This document shows, one piece after another, positions 11,758-22,522 of a stretch of DNA of 64,000 nt. How positions within the stretch are numbered: the stretch's first letter is position 1; every line of letters begins with the position of its first letter. The translations under genes and the position numbers were made by a program. Origin of the DNA: Artocarpus heterophyllus (Eukaryota; Streptophyta; Magnoliopsida; Rosales; Moraceae); contig CM046330.1 in the NCBI GenBank assembly GCA_025403435.1, positions 20,420,239-20,484,238 on the forward strand, read 5' to 3'. The notes beneath the pieces were generated by a model that worked only from the letters and a program-made list of their open reading frames with translations, was not told where the DNA came from and did no database searches.

Positions 11758-14700
11758 ATGTCAAACAATAGCAAGAACACTATTGAGGGTACCTCGGGTG
11801 CAGCAGACCCAAAACTTCTGATGGAAGCGATGATGGGGGAGATGAGGCGATTCTTGAGGGGAGAGATAGGACAGCTTCATGAGAGGATAGACCAGATAGA
11901 AAACGCACGTGTGGAGCAGCCACAACATGTTCCTCATGCACGTAGGCGAGAAAGGGTTCCGGTTAGAGGAGAGGTTGATGACTACTATAGGAATGATGGG
12001 GAAGAGTTTGACGAAGGAGAAGATTCAGCGGGTAGTCACCGAAGATTTGGACGGGATAGAGGCGTTAGGAACAGGGAAGATGATAGTCTGAGAGGCATAA
12101 AAATGAAGATACCATCATTTCAAGGCAAATCCAATCCAGAAGCGTACCTAGAATGGGAGAAGAAAATGGAGTTCATCTTTGATTGCCACTACTATTCCGA
12201 GGCACAGAAGGTAAAATTGGCTGTAATTGAATTTTCTGATTATGCTATTACTTGGTGGGATCAATTTGTTATAAACAGGAGACGAAATAGAGAGCGACCT
12301 ATTGAGTCATGGGAAGAGATGAAGACCGTGATGAGAAAGCGATTTGTGCCAACTTACTACTACCGGGAGTTGTACAACAAACTACAAAACCTTAAGCAAG
12401 GCAACCGGAGTGTAGAGGAGTACTATAAGGAGATGGAGGTTATGATGATTCGGGCTAATATAGAGGAGGATCGGGAGGCTACAATGGCAAGGTTTTTGGC
12501 GGGCTTGAACCGAGATATTCACAATGCCGTTGAGTTGCAACATTATGTGGAGTTGGAGGACATGGTGCAGATGGCTATTAAAATTGAGAATCAACTTATG
12601 AGGAGGGGCAGTAGCACACGTCCTAGCCAAAACCCGAGTACATCGGCTTGGAAAACCAACCAATGGAAGAGGGATGAGAAGCAATCCAACCCCAAGCCAA
12701 TGATCGAGCAAAAACAAGAGGTGGCCAGCCATGGGAATCAAGGTAAATCCAATTCTTCCACTACTCGGACTCGTGATATTAAATGTTTTAAATGTCAAGG
12801 CAGGGGTCATATAGCAAGCCAATGTCCGAACAAACGCGTTATGGTGATGCGGGACAATGGAGACATTGAAACCGAGGAAGATTCGGACAATGACTCTATG
12901 CCTTCATTAGAGGATGTCGATGATGAGGAGTGCGCTGTCCAAGGAGAATTGTTGGTCACAAGGAGAGCTTTAAGTATGCAAGCCAAAGAAGAAGATGAAG
13001 AGGTGCAACGGGAAAACATCTTCCACACTAGGTGCCACGTTCAAAACAAGGTATGTAGTGTGATTATTGATGGTGGGAGTTGTACTAATGTTGCAAGCAC
13101 AACCATGGTAGAGAAGTTAGGGCTGCCAAAAATTAAGCATCCTCGGCCATATAAATTGCAATGGTTAAATGATACTGGTGAGGTAAAGGTGCATAAACAG
13201 GTGTTAGTTCCTTTTCGCATTGGAAGATATGAAGATGAAGTTTTGTGCGATGTGGTTCCGATGCAAGCCGGGCACTTGTTGTTAGGCAGACCATGGCAAT
13301 TTGATCGGCGAGTTAAGCATGATGGTTTCACCAACAAGTACTCATTTGTTCACAATCAAAAGACGATCACTCTAGTTCCATTAACACCAAAACAGGTCTA
13401 TGAAGACCAAGTGAGCTTACAGAGAGAAAGTGATAAAAAAATAAAGAGTGAAGAAAAATCAAGAGTGGGAGTGCAGAGAGAGAGTTCGGCCAGTGAGAGA
13501 AAAAAAGAAGAGATGGCCGAGAAAAAGGAGAGCAAAGAGAGCAAGGGAGAGAAAATTGAGAGGGCTGAAAAGAATTCACAATCAGCCAAAAAGAATTCAC
13601 TATGCAAGAAAGAGTGATGTGAGAAGAGCTTTGTTTTCTAATCAGCCGATGATTTTACTCATGTACAAGGAGGCGTTATTAAACACTAACGATCTTGATT
13701 CCACCTTGCATAGTTCTGTTGTTTCTCTTTTGCAGGATTTTGAGGATATCTTTCCCGAGGAAACACCGCAAGGTTTACCTCCAATCCGCGGGATTGAACA
13801 TCAAATCGACTTCATACCTGGAGCTACAATCCCAAACCGACCAGCCTATAGGAGTAATCCCGAAGAGACAAAGGAACTCCAACGGCAGGTAAATGAGTTG
13901 ATGGAGAAGGGACACGTGAGGGAAAGCATGAGCCCGTGCGCCGTACCAGTTTTACTTGTGCCTAAGAAAGATGGGACTTGGAGGATGTGTGTTGATTGTC
14001 GAGCCATCAACAACATCACGGTAAAGTATCGACATCCCATTCCTCGCTTGGATGACATGTTAGATGAATTGCATGGTGCTTGTGTGTTTTCTAAAATTGA
14101 TTTGAAGAGTGGATATCATCAAATTCGCATGAAAGAGGGAGACGAGTGGAAGACGGCTTTCAAAACAAAACAAGGCTTGTATGAGTGGTTGGTAATGCCT
14201 TTCGGTTTAACCAATGCGCCTAGCACATTTATGCGTTTAATGAACCATGTTTTGCGAGCTTTTATTGGAAAATTTGTCGTTGTTTATTTTGATGATATCC
14301 TTATCTATAGCAGCAATTTGGATGAACATATTGAACATTTGAAACTTGTTTTAGACGTTTTACGGAAGGAAAAGTTGTATGCTAACCTCAAGAAATGCAC
14401 CTTTTGCACAGATAAGCTTGTGTTTCTTGGTTTTGTTGTTAGTGCTCAAGGTATACAGGTTGATGAAGAAAAGGTGCGAGCCATCCAGGAGTGGCCGAGT
14501 CCAACTAGTGTGGGAAATGTACGGAGTTTTCATGGACTTGCTAGTTTCTACCGGCGGTTTGTGAAAGATTTCAGTACTATAGCCGCACCACTGACTGAAG
14601 TCTTCAAAAAGAATGTTGGGTTTAGATGGGGAGAAGAGCAAGAAAAGGCATTTCAGCTACTCAAGGAGAAGTTGACAAAAGCTCCATTGTTATCTTTACC

Positions 14701-15449
14701 TAATTTTGCCAAAACTTTTGAGATTGAATGTGATGCTTCAGGTGTTGGAATTGGTGCTGTTATAATGCAGGAAGGGAGACCAATAGCATATTTCAGTGAG
14801 AAGCTGAATGGGGCAACTCTTAATTACCCAACTTATGATAAAGAGATGTATGCATTGGTTCGGGCATTAGAGACGTGGCAGCACTACCTGTGGCCTAAGG
14901 AGTTCATGATTCACACTGATCATGAGTCCCTGAAACACTTGAAGGGCCAGCACAAGCTGAACAAGAGGCATGCCCGTTGGGTAGAATTCATAGAGACGTT
15001 TCCATATGTCATTCGCTACAAGCAAGGTAAGGAAAACGTCGTTGTAAGTGCCTAGAGGGGATGGTCCTTTTCAAATTCTCGAAAGGATCAATGATAATGC
15101 GTACAAGCTAGACTTGCCAGGTGAGTATGGTGTAAGTGCCTCCTTTAATGTTTCTGATCTAAGTCCTTTTGATGTAGGCGACGATTTGAGGACAAATCCT
15201 TCTCAAGAGGAGGGGAATGATGAGGACATCACTAGCACAAGCAAGAGCACGTGGGAGACATATTCAGATCCAATTCAAGTTCCCATTGGTCCGGTTACGA
15301 GAGCTCGTGCGAAGAAGTTTAAAGAAACACTTATTGGGCTGATTCAAGCAACTTGGGCTCAAGCTATTGTATGGAGGCCCATTGAGGGAATTGCATGCGA
15401 CAACCAGACCAATAAATGCGTGATTCAAGCTATAGAAGGGATTGAGTAA
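11758..15449 (+). pseudogene. Element B gag-pol: frameshifted, integrase deleted
   Basis: Gag, CCHC knuckle and protease read openly from MSNNSKN to about 13590. There a short deletion in the Lys/Glu-rich linker shifts the frame. RT (YFDD intact) and most of RNase H (CDASG, HTDHES) then read to about 15034. At that point the sequence jumps from the end of RNase H (KENVV) to the integrase GPF region (PRGDGPFQ), with a few filler bases at the join, removing about 1.1 kb. The remaining tail reads on into the 3' LTR and stops at 15449. B lacks the integrase zinc finger and catalytic core, so it could move only if integrase came from another copy. Confidence 0.9.
15205..15217 (+). promoter_or_regulatory. 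Polypurine tract of element B
   Basis: AAGAGGAGGGGAA immediately before the 3' LTR, in frame with the polyprotein tail. Confidence 0.87.
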
Positions 15450-16017
15450 TTTCCATTTCAGTTACTTTCCCATTTTGAGGCGACACATGGCGAGAAGAAT
15501 CAGTTTTGACCTTTTAATGTCTAGTTTCCTTTTTTCCGTTTCTGGTATTTCTATTATTGTAAGGCTTTTAAGCCATTAAGGGAACTTTCCTTAATTAGTC
15601 TAGATTTGACTTTTGTTAAATGAGTTTCCCGAAATTTCCATGGGAATTAGGGGCTGAAAATTCGCATAGGAACCCCTATATAATTGTAACGAATTTCAAT
15701 CAATGGGAGACAAGTAATAACACATAATTTTGAGGTTTAATTCTCTTTAGTTCCTAAACGAACTATTCGAACTTATCGGAAATTTCCGTGGCGTTCATAG
15801 ACTTATCAATCAGTCCATCCATAGCTGATTGTGGCGTCCTCACATACCAAGACTTATCAATCGGTCTCTCCATAGCTGATTGTGGCGTCCGCACATACCA
15901 AGGTTCGTGCTTCTTGTTGGGCATCGGGTCGCGGTTCCGTCCAAAACCGGTTAGAAAGTTGATCTTGGAAACCAACTTCGGTTAGGGTCGCGTCAGTTCT
16001 TGGCGTGGTTCGTATCA
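15218..16017 (+). repeat. Element B 3' LTR (800 bp)
   Basis: Starts TGATGAGGAC and ends GGTTCGTATCA. The two 51-bp units start near 15800 and 15851. It differs from the B 5' LTR at roughly ten places by eye. Confidence 0.94.
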
Positions 16018-19000
16018 CTTTTCATGTGTGGCCAAAAAAAGTGTTCCTGCAAAACAACTAAAGTTTTAGCAATTCCAAAATGCCCCATCAATCCGCCACC
16101 ATGGGATTCCCTCACTAACAAATCTCTCAAAGAACAATTAGGCACACAAAGCTTATTCTCCCGAAACAAAAATCCATCATGCCTATAAAATTTACCCATT
16201 GTGTTTTTCTCACAAGCTCGATACTCCTCACTAAAATCTTGGTCTAAAGGGTATAAATCCTTAATATGCTCAAAACCAAGCAGTTTAGCGTCAAGGATAG
16301 AAAGTAATGCGTACCTGCGAGAAAGTGCATCCGCAACAACATTCTCCTTACCTTGCTTGTATCGAATGACATAAGGAAATGTCTCGATGAATTCCACCCA
16401 GCGGGCATGCCTCTTGTTCAACTTTTGTTGTCCCTTCAGATGTTTCAAAGACTCGTGATCAGTGTGAATCATGAATTCCTTGGGCTATAGGTAGTGTTGC
16501 CAAGTCTTTAATGCTCGAACCAACGCGTACAACTCCTTGTCATAAGTCAGATAATTTAGTGTTGACCCACTCAATTTTTCACTGAAATACGCAATTGGTC
16601 GTCCTTCTTGCATTAGCACGGCACCTATACCGGCACTAGAAGCATCACATTCAATTTCAAATGTTTTAGAAAAATCAGGTAAAGCAAGTAAAGGAGCATG
16701 AGTAAGCTTATGCTTAATAAGCCGAAACGCCTTCTCTTGTTCTTCTCCCCACTTAAACCCAACATTCTTCTTGATTACTTCTGTGAGTGGTGCAGCCAAA
16801 GTACTGAAATCCCTTACAAACCGCCTGTAAAAGCTAGCAAGTCCATGAAAACTCCGTACTTCTCCAACGCTTGTGGGACTTGGCCATTCTTGGATAACCC
16901 TAACCTTTTCTTCGTCGACCTGTATACCTTGAGCACTAACAACAAAACCAAGAAAAACAAGCTTATCCGTGCAAAAGGTACGCTTCTTAAGATTAGCATA
17001 CAAGTTTGTTTCAAATGTTCAATATGATCATCCAAATTGCTGCTATAGATTAGGATATCATCAAAATAAACAACGACAAAATTCCCAATGAAAGCTCGCA
17101 AAACATGGTTCATTAAACGCATAAATGTGCTAGGGGCATTGGTTAAACCGAAAGGCAATACCAACCACTCATACAAACCTTGTTTTGTTTTGAAAGCCGT
17201 CTTCCACTCGTCTCCCTCTTTCATGCGAATTTGATGATATCCACTCTTCAGATCATCTAACATGTCATCCAAGCGAGGAATGGGATGTCGATACTTTACC
17301 GTGATGTTGATTATGGCTCGACAATCAACGCACATCCTCCAAGTCCCATCTTTCTTAGACACAAGTAAAACTGGTACGGCGCACGGGCTCATGCTTTCTC
17401 TCACGTGTCCCTTCTCCATCAACTCACTTACTGTTGGAGTTCCTTTGTCTCCTTGGGATTACTTCTATAGGCTGGTTGGTTTGGAATTGTAGCTCCAGGT
17501 ATGAAGTCGATTTGATGTTCAATCCCGCGGATTGGAGGTAAACCTTGCGGTGTTTCCTCGGGAAAGATTTCCTCATACTCCTGCAAAAGAGAAACAACAA
17601 AACTATGCAAGGTGGAATCAAGATCGTTAGTGTTTAATAACGCCTCCTTGTACATGAGTAAAATTATCGGCTGATTAGAAAACAAAGCTCTTCTCACATC
17701 ACTCTCTCTTGCATAAAAGTTTGTTTTTCTCTCTAATTTTACCTCATTGGCCAACTCTTCTTTTGTACTGGCTCTCTCAATGTTCTCTCTTTTTTTCTCC
17801 TTTTTCTCAGCCCCTCTATCTTTTTTCCCTCTCTGGCCGAACTCTCTCTCTGCACTCCAACACTCATTATTTTCACTCCCTTTCTCTCTCCTTTTCTCAT
17901 TCTCTCCTTTTTGTTCACTCTCCTATTGTAACCAAACTTGATCTTCATGAACCTGTTTTGGTGTCATTGGTACAAAAGTGAATGGTCTCTGGTTGTACAC
18001 AAGAGAATATTTATTGGTGTAGCCATCATGTTTGACTTGACGATCAAATTGCCATGGTCAACCTAGTAACAAGTGCCCAGCTTCCATTGGAACTACATCG
18101 CACAAAACTTCATCTTCGTATCTACCAATGCGAAATATAATTAATGCCTGTTTAGTTACCTTCACTTCACCACTATTTTTCAACCATTGCAACTTGTAAG
18201 GTCGAGGATGTTTGGTCGTTGGCAGCCCTAATTTGTCAACCATGGTACTGCTAGCAACGGTCGTACAACTCCCTCCATCTATTATCACACTACATACCTT
18301 GTTCTGCACGTGGCACCTAGTATGAAAAATGTTCTCACGTTGCTCTTCTTCTTCCTCTTTGGCTTGCACACTAAGGGCTCATCGAGTGACCAACAATTCA
18401 CCTTGGACAGCACACTTCTCCTCATCCACATCCTCCAATGGTGGCATGGAGTCCTCGTTCGATTCGTCATCCGTAACAACCTCTCTGTCGTCCCGTAACA
18501 CCATCACCCTTTTGTTCGGACATTGGCTTGAGATGTGACCCCTGCCTTGTCATTTGAAACATTTAATATCACGGTTTCGAGAAGTGGATGAATCATATTT
18601 ACCTTGGTTTGAAGGGCTAGCCGTGGCTGGTTTTGGCTCAAACTTTGGCCTAGCAACCGATTTCTCTTCTTTCTTCCCATAATTTGGCTTCCATGAAGAA
18701 GGTGCCGAACTAACATTCGCACGTGAGCTACCCCTCCTCTTGAGCTACTGCTCTACTATGATGGCCATGTGCAACATGTCTTCTAACTCTACATAGTGTT
18801 GCATCTCCGCCCTATCTTGAATATCCGGATTTAGCCCTTGCAAAAATCTTGCCATGGTTGCTTCTTGATCTTCTTCAACATTGGCTCGTATCATGGCTAT
18901 TTCCATTTCTTGATAATATTCCTCCACACTCCTATTTACTACCTCAGTTTGACCATCAGTTTGTGGGTGGCAAGTAGTAGAAAATAACAGCTTAGTACCT

Positions 19001-19368
19001 AACACTTACTCCACAAAGTCTTCCAAAAGTAGCTCAAGAACTTAGCATCTCTATCTAAAACAATTGTCCTAGGCATGCCATGTATTCTCACAATCTCCCT
19101 AAAGAACAATTCAGCAACATGCGATGCATCATCAGTTTTATGATAGGGAATAAAATGTGCCATCTTAGAAAATCGATCTACAACCACAAACACACTATCC
19201 TTCCCACGTTTGGTCCTAGGTAAACCTAACACAAAGTCCATTGAAATATCAGTCCAAGGCTCACTAGGAATTGGCAAAGGTGTGTATAAACCATGGGGTT
19301 GTGCTCTCGATTTAGCTTGCCTACACGTGACACATCTACTACATATCCTTTCCACATCCCTTTTCATG
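16018..19368 (-). pseudogene. Element P gag-pol, permuted order, third subfamily
   Basis: Reading the minus strand from 19367, integrase from MKRDVERIC through FWKTLW and GQTEVVNR runs straight into Gag at SVEEYYQEME (about 18945). There is no tail, LTR or leader between them. Gag, a CCHC knuckle with stop-altered neighbours, protease (DGGSCTTVAS), linker, RT, RNase H and the start of integrase (HFFWPHMK) follow, ending at 16018. The integrase split point recurs at both block ends, which share CTTTTCATGTG. RT has an 11-residue in-frame loss after LDDMLD and a deletion after the YFDD region. Several frameshifts are present. The sequence differs from both the A/D/E and H/I types. A collapsed tandem pair or a circular intermediate would explain the order. 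Confidence 0.8.
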
Positions 19369-20053
19369 TGGTATCAGAGCCGAACCTCTACTGGTCGGTG
19401 GGCGCATGTACAAAGGCTCCCTGCCGCTCGTGTGGGTTAACGACGGAGTTGACATGAGGACGTACAGTCTAAAGGGGTCGGGAATGATGTGTCCCACATC
19501 GGTTAGAGAGGGTGGTCTTGGGTGTTATATATATGGGTTCACAATCCTCCCCTCACAAGCTAGCTTTTGGGGTGGAGTTAGGTGGGTTCATATAATATGG
19601 TATCAGAGCCGAACCTCTACTGGTCGGTGGGCGCATGTACAAAGGCTCCCTGCCGCTCGTGTGGGTTAACGACGGAGTTGACACGAGGACGTACAGTCTA
19701 AAGGGGTCGGGAATGATGTGTCCCACATCGGTTAGAGAGGGTGGTCTTGGGTGTTATATATATGGGTTCACAATCCTCCCCTCACAAGCTAGCTTTTGGG
19801 GTGGAGTTAGGTGGGTTCATATAATATGGTATCAGAGCCGAACCTCTACTGGTCGGTGGGCGCATGTACAAAGGTTCCCTGCCGCCCGTGTGGGTTAACG
19901 ACGGAGTTGACACGAGGACATGCAGTCTAAAGGGATCGGGAATGATGTGTCCCACATCGGTTAGAGAGGGTGGTCTTGGGTGTTATATATATGGGTTCAC
20001 AATCCTCCCCTCACAAGCTAGCTTTTGGGGTGGAGTTAGGTGGGTTCATATCA
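19369..20053 (+). repeat. Tandem TRIM retrotransposon array (229-bp period, 3 units)
   Basis: Three 229-bp units, each an internal part of about 123 bp plus a 106-bp LTR. The LTRs are 19490-19595, 19719-19824 and 19948-20053. Each starts TGTCCCACATCGG and ends TTCATAT(A/C)A. Each internal part begins with the perfect primer site TGGTATCAGAGCC and ends in a purine-rich stretch (AAAGG(G/A)(G/A)TCGGGAATGA). There is no coding capacity, which is typical of TRIM elements that depend on proteins from autonomous elements. The leftmost LTR is missing and the array starts exactly at the PBS. Confidence 0.88.
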
Positions 20054-20280
20054 TCAAGGAAATTTTGATATGGATTTGACTAGTTTTATAGGAACTGAGT
20101 GAGAATTAATGAGTGGAAAAAGGCAAAGAGGAGAGAGCATTAGAGTGGACAAAAGCCAAAAGTATTGAGTGCACACACGAGTGAAATTTAGTGCACCATT
20201 TCATGAGTGAAACACATAAGGGAGTGTGGTAAGGTCCTTTGCATTTGTTTCTTACTTTGTTTCGCAAAAAAAAAAAAAAA
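20054..20280 (+). other. Element F 5' leader, right part
   Basis: The leader continues from 1459 after the TCAAG duplication, with the TGAGTGAGAATTAA block and the repeated GAGTGAAA motifs. Just before gag, the usual CCTTTGGAAAATG is replaced by about 40 nt ending in an A-only run (20265-20280). Confidence 0.8.
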
Positions 20281-21733
20281 ATGTCAAACAACAGCAAGAA
20301 CACTATTGAGGGTATCTCTGGTGCAGCATATCCAAACTCCTTATGGAAGCGATGATAGGGGAGATAAGGCCATTGTTGAGGGGAGAGTTAGGACTAGCTT
20401 CATGAGAGGATAGACCGGATAGAAAACGCACATGTAGAACAGCCACAACATGTTCCTCATGTCCGTAGGCGGGAAAGGGTTCCGGTTAGAGGAGAGGTTG
20501 ATGACTGCTATGGGATTGATGGGCAAGAGGTTGATGAAGGAGAAGATTCAGCAGGTAGTCACCAGAGATTTGGACGGGATAGAGGAGTTGGGAACCGGGA
20601 AAATGATAGTTTGAGAGGCATAAAAATAAAGATACCATCATTTAAAGGCAAATCCAATCTTGAAGCGTACCTAGAATGGGAGAAGAAAATGGAGTTCGTC
20701 TTTGACTACTACAACTATTCCGAGGCGAAGATGGTAAAACTTGCTGTAATTGAATTTTTTGATTATGCTATTACCTGTTGGGATCAACTTGTTAAAAATA
20801 GGAGATGAAATATAGAGCAACCAATTGAGTCATGGGATGAGATGAAGACTGTGATGAGGAAGCGATTTGTACCAGCTTACTACTACCGAGAGTTGTACAA
20901 CAAACTACAAAATCTTAAACAGGGCAACCGGAGTGTGGAGGAGCACTATAAGGAGATGGAGGTTATGATGATTCCGGAAAATATAGAGGAGGATCGGGAG
21001 GCTACAATGGCAAGGTTTTTGGCGGGCTTGAATCGAGAAATTCACAATGCCGTTGAGTTACAACATTATGTGGAGTTGGAGGACATGGTGCACATGGCTA
21101 TAAAAATTGAGAATCAACTTATGAGGAGGGGCAGTAACACACATCCCAGCCAAAACCCGACTACATCTGCTTGGAAAATGAACCAATGGAAGAAGGATGA
21201 GAAGCAACCCAACACCAAGCCAAAGGCCGAGCAAAAACAAGAGGTGACCAGCCATGGGAATCAAGGTAAATCTGATTCTTCCACTACTCAAAATCATGAT
21301 ATTAAATGTTTTAAATGTCAAGGCAGGAGTCACATAGCAAGCCAATGTCTGAACAAACAAGCTATGGTGATGCAGGACAATGGAGAGATTGAAACCGGCG
21401 AGGATTCAGACAACGATTCTATGCCTTCATTAGAGGATGCCGATGATGACGAGTGCACTGTCCAAGGAGAATTGTTGGTTGCAAGGAGAGCTTTAAGTGT
21501 GCAAGCCAAAGAAGAAGAAGAAGAGGTGCAACGGGAAAACATCTTCCATACTAGGTGCCATGTCCAAAACAAGGTACGTAGTGTGATTATTGATGGTGGA
21601 AGTTGTACTAACGTTGCTAGCACAACCATGGTAGAGAAGTTAGGGCTGCCAAGAAGTAAGCATCCTTGACTTTATAAATTGCAATGGTTAAATGATAGTG
21701 GTGAGGTAAAGGTGAATAAGCAAGTGTTAGTTT
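20281..21733 (+). pseudogene. Element F gag and start of protease
   Basis: It opens with the conserved MSNNSKN start but is frameshifted near 20330 and stopped by a TGA at 20806-20808. Gag core (IKIPSFKGKSN, ITCWDQL), the CCHC knuckle (CFKCQGRSHIASQC) and the protease motif [12 protein letters not shown] remain recognisable. A further stop at 21667-21669 precedes the point where the solo LTR-C entered (21734). It is non-functional and clearly older than A, B, D and E. Confidence 0.88.
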
Positions 21734-22522
21734 TGATGGAGACTTAGGGAGCTCAAATGCATGGAAGGTGGTTGACCCAATACAAGTTCCTGTTGGACCA
21801 GTCACAAGAGCCCGAGCTAAGAAATTCAAGGAAGCACTAAATGGGCTGATTCACGAAATCTGGAATCAAGAAATTTTGTGCAAGCCCATTGACCCAAGCC
21901 CACGTCAACCACAACGGTGTGTCAATTTGATCCAAGTTCTAAAAGAATCTAGATGAGTCAAGCTTGAAATCAGCTCAAATTTTGCAAGATCAAGTCAATG
22001 GAAGAATTTCAAAAACTTTCCCATTTTTTCGCACACATGTGGCTAATCATTTGTGCAAATTGTTGACGAGGATTAATTGCACTTTCCTTTAATTGTTGGG
22101 CGTGTAAATGGCTGAAAATCAGCCATTAAGACTTTCCTTTCTTTTGGTTTTTATTTTAGGCTTAGTAATTATGTTTGAATTTGTCAACTTTTCTTTTTGG
22201 GCAACACTTTGTAATTTTGGCCTATAAATAGGCGTTTCCAAGGTTAATGAATTATTGATGAATGTTTATTTTTCTGAGAGAGAAAATTCTTTCTTTGGTT
22301 CTTTGACGAACTACACGAACTCATCGGATCAATCCGGGCGTTCAACCCTGACTTATCAATCAAGCTTTCCATCCTTGATTGTGGCGTCTACGATATACCA
22401 AGGTTCTTGCTTCGATATAAGCCAGGGGTCGTGGTGACTTCCATCCAAATCTGAGTAGAAACGGTCTTGGTGCCTTCTTATTGATAACGGGTTTCATCAG
22501 TATATTGGCGAGGTTCTTATCA
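21734..22522 (+). repeat. Solo LTR-C (789 bp)
   Basis: Complete LTR of a related family, flanked by AGTTT at 21729-21733 and 22523-22527. It begins TGATGGAGAC and ends GGTTCTTATCA. It also carries an LTR-encoded tail ([20 protein letters not shown], stop at 21954-21956) and one diverged copy of the 51-bp repeat. No internal region of this family is present, so this is an LTR-LTR recombination product. Confidence 0.93.

Larger units (their letters stand above)
3457..16017 (+). mobile_element. Element B: CRM-like retrotransposon with element A nested in its 5' LTR
   Basis: The 5' LTR is split (3457-4090 and 10978-11141) by element A. Removing A and one copy of AAGAC gives a continuous 798-bp LTR matching the 3' LTR at 15218-16017, with roughly ten differences by eye, so B is older than D and E. 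B has a PBS, a leader with polypurine tract, gag, protease and RT. The last part of RNase H and nearly all of integrase are deleted. The outer flanks differ (GCCTG at left, CTTTT at right), so a normal target duplication is absent. Confidence 0.88.
1460..20053. other. 18.6-kb composite insertion bounded by inverted TRIM LTR ends
   Basis: Both junctions lie in the F leader. The left side reads TCAAG (1455-1459) and the right side TCAAG (20054-20058), and removing one copy restores the consensus leader seen in A, B, D and E. The inserted block begins TGATATAAACCCACC and ends GGTGGGTTCATATCA. The two outer ends are therefore inverted copies of the same U5-side LTR terminus of a TRIM element. The inside holds LTR-C, Z, A, B, P and a TRIM array. 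A normal LTR element would have direct, not inverted, termini. Confidence 0.65.

Noticed and set aside
19369..20053. Regular 229-bp repeats as a possible satellite or CRISPR-like array
   Set aside because: Each unit has an LTR, a tRNA primer site and a purine-rich end, which identifies a TRIM retrotransposon tandem. The organism is a plant.
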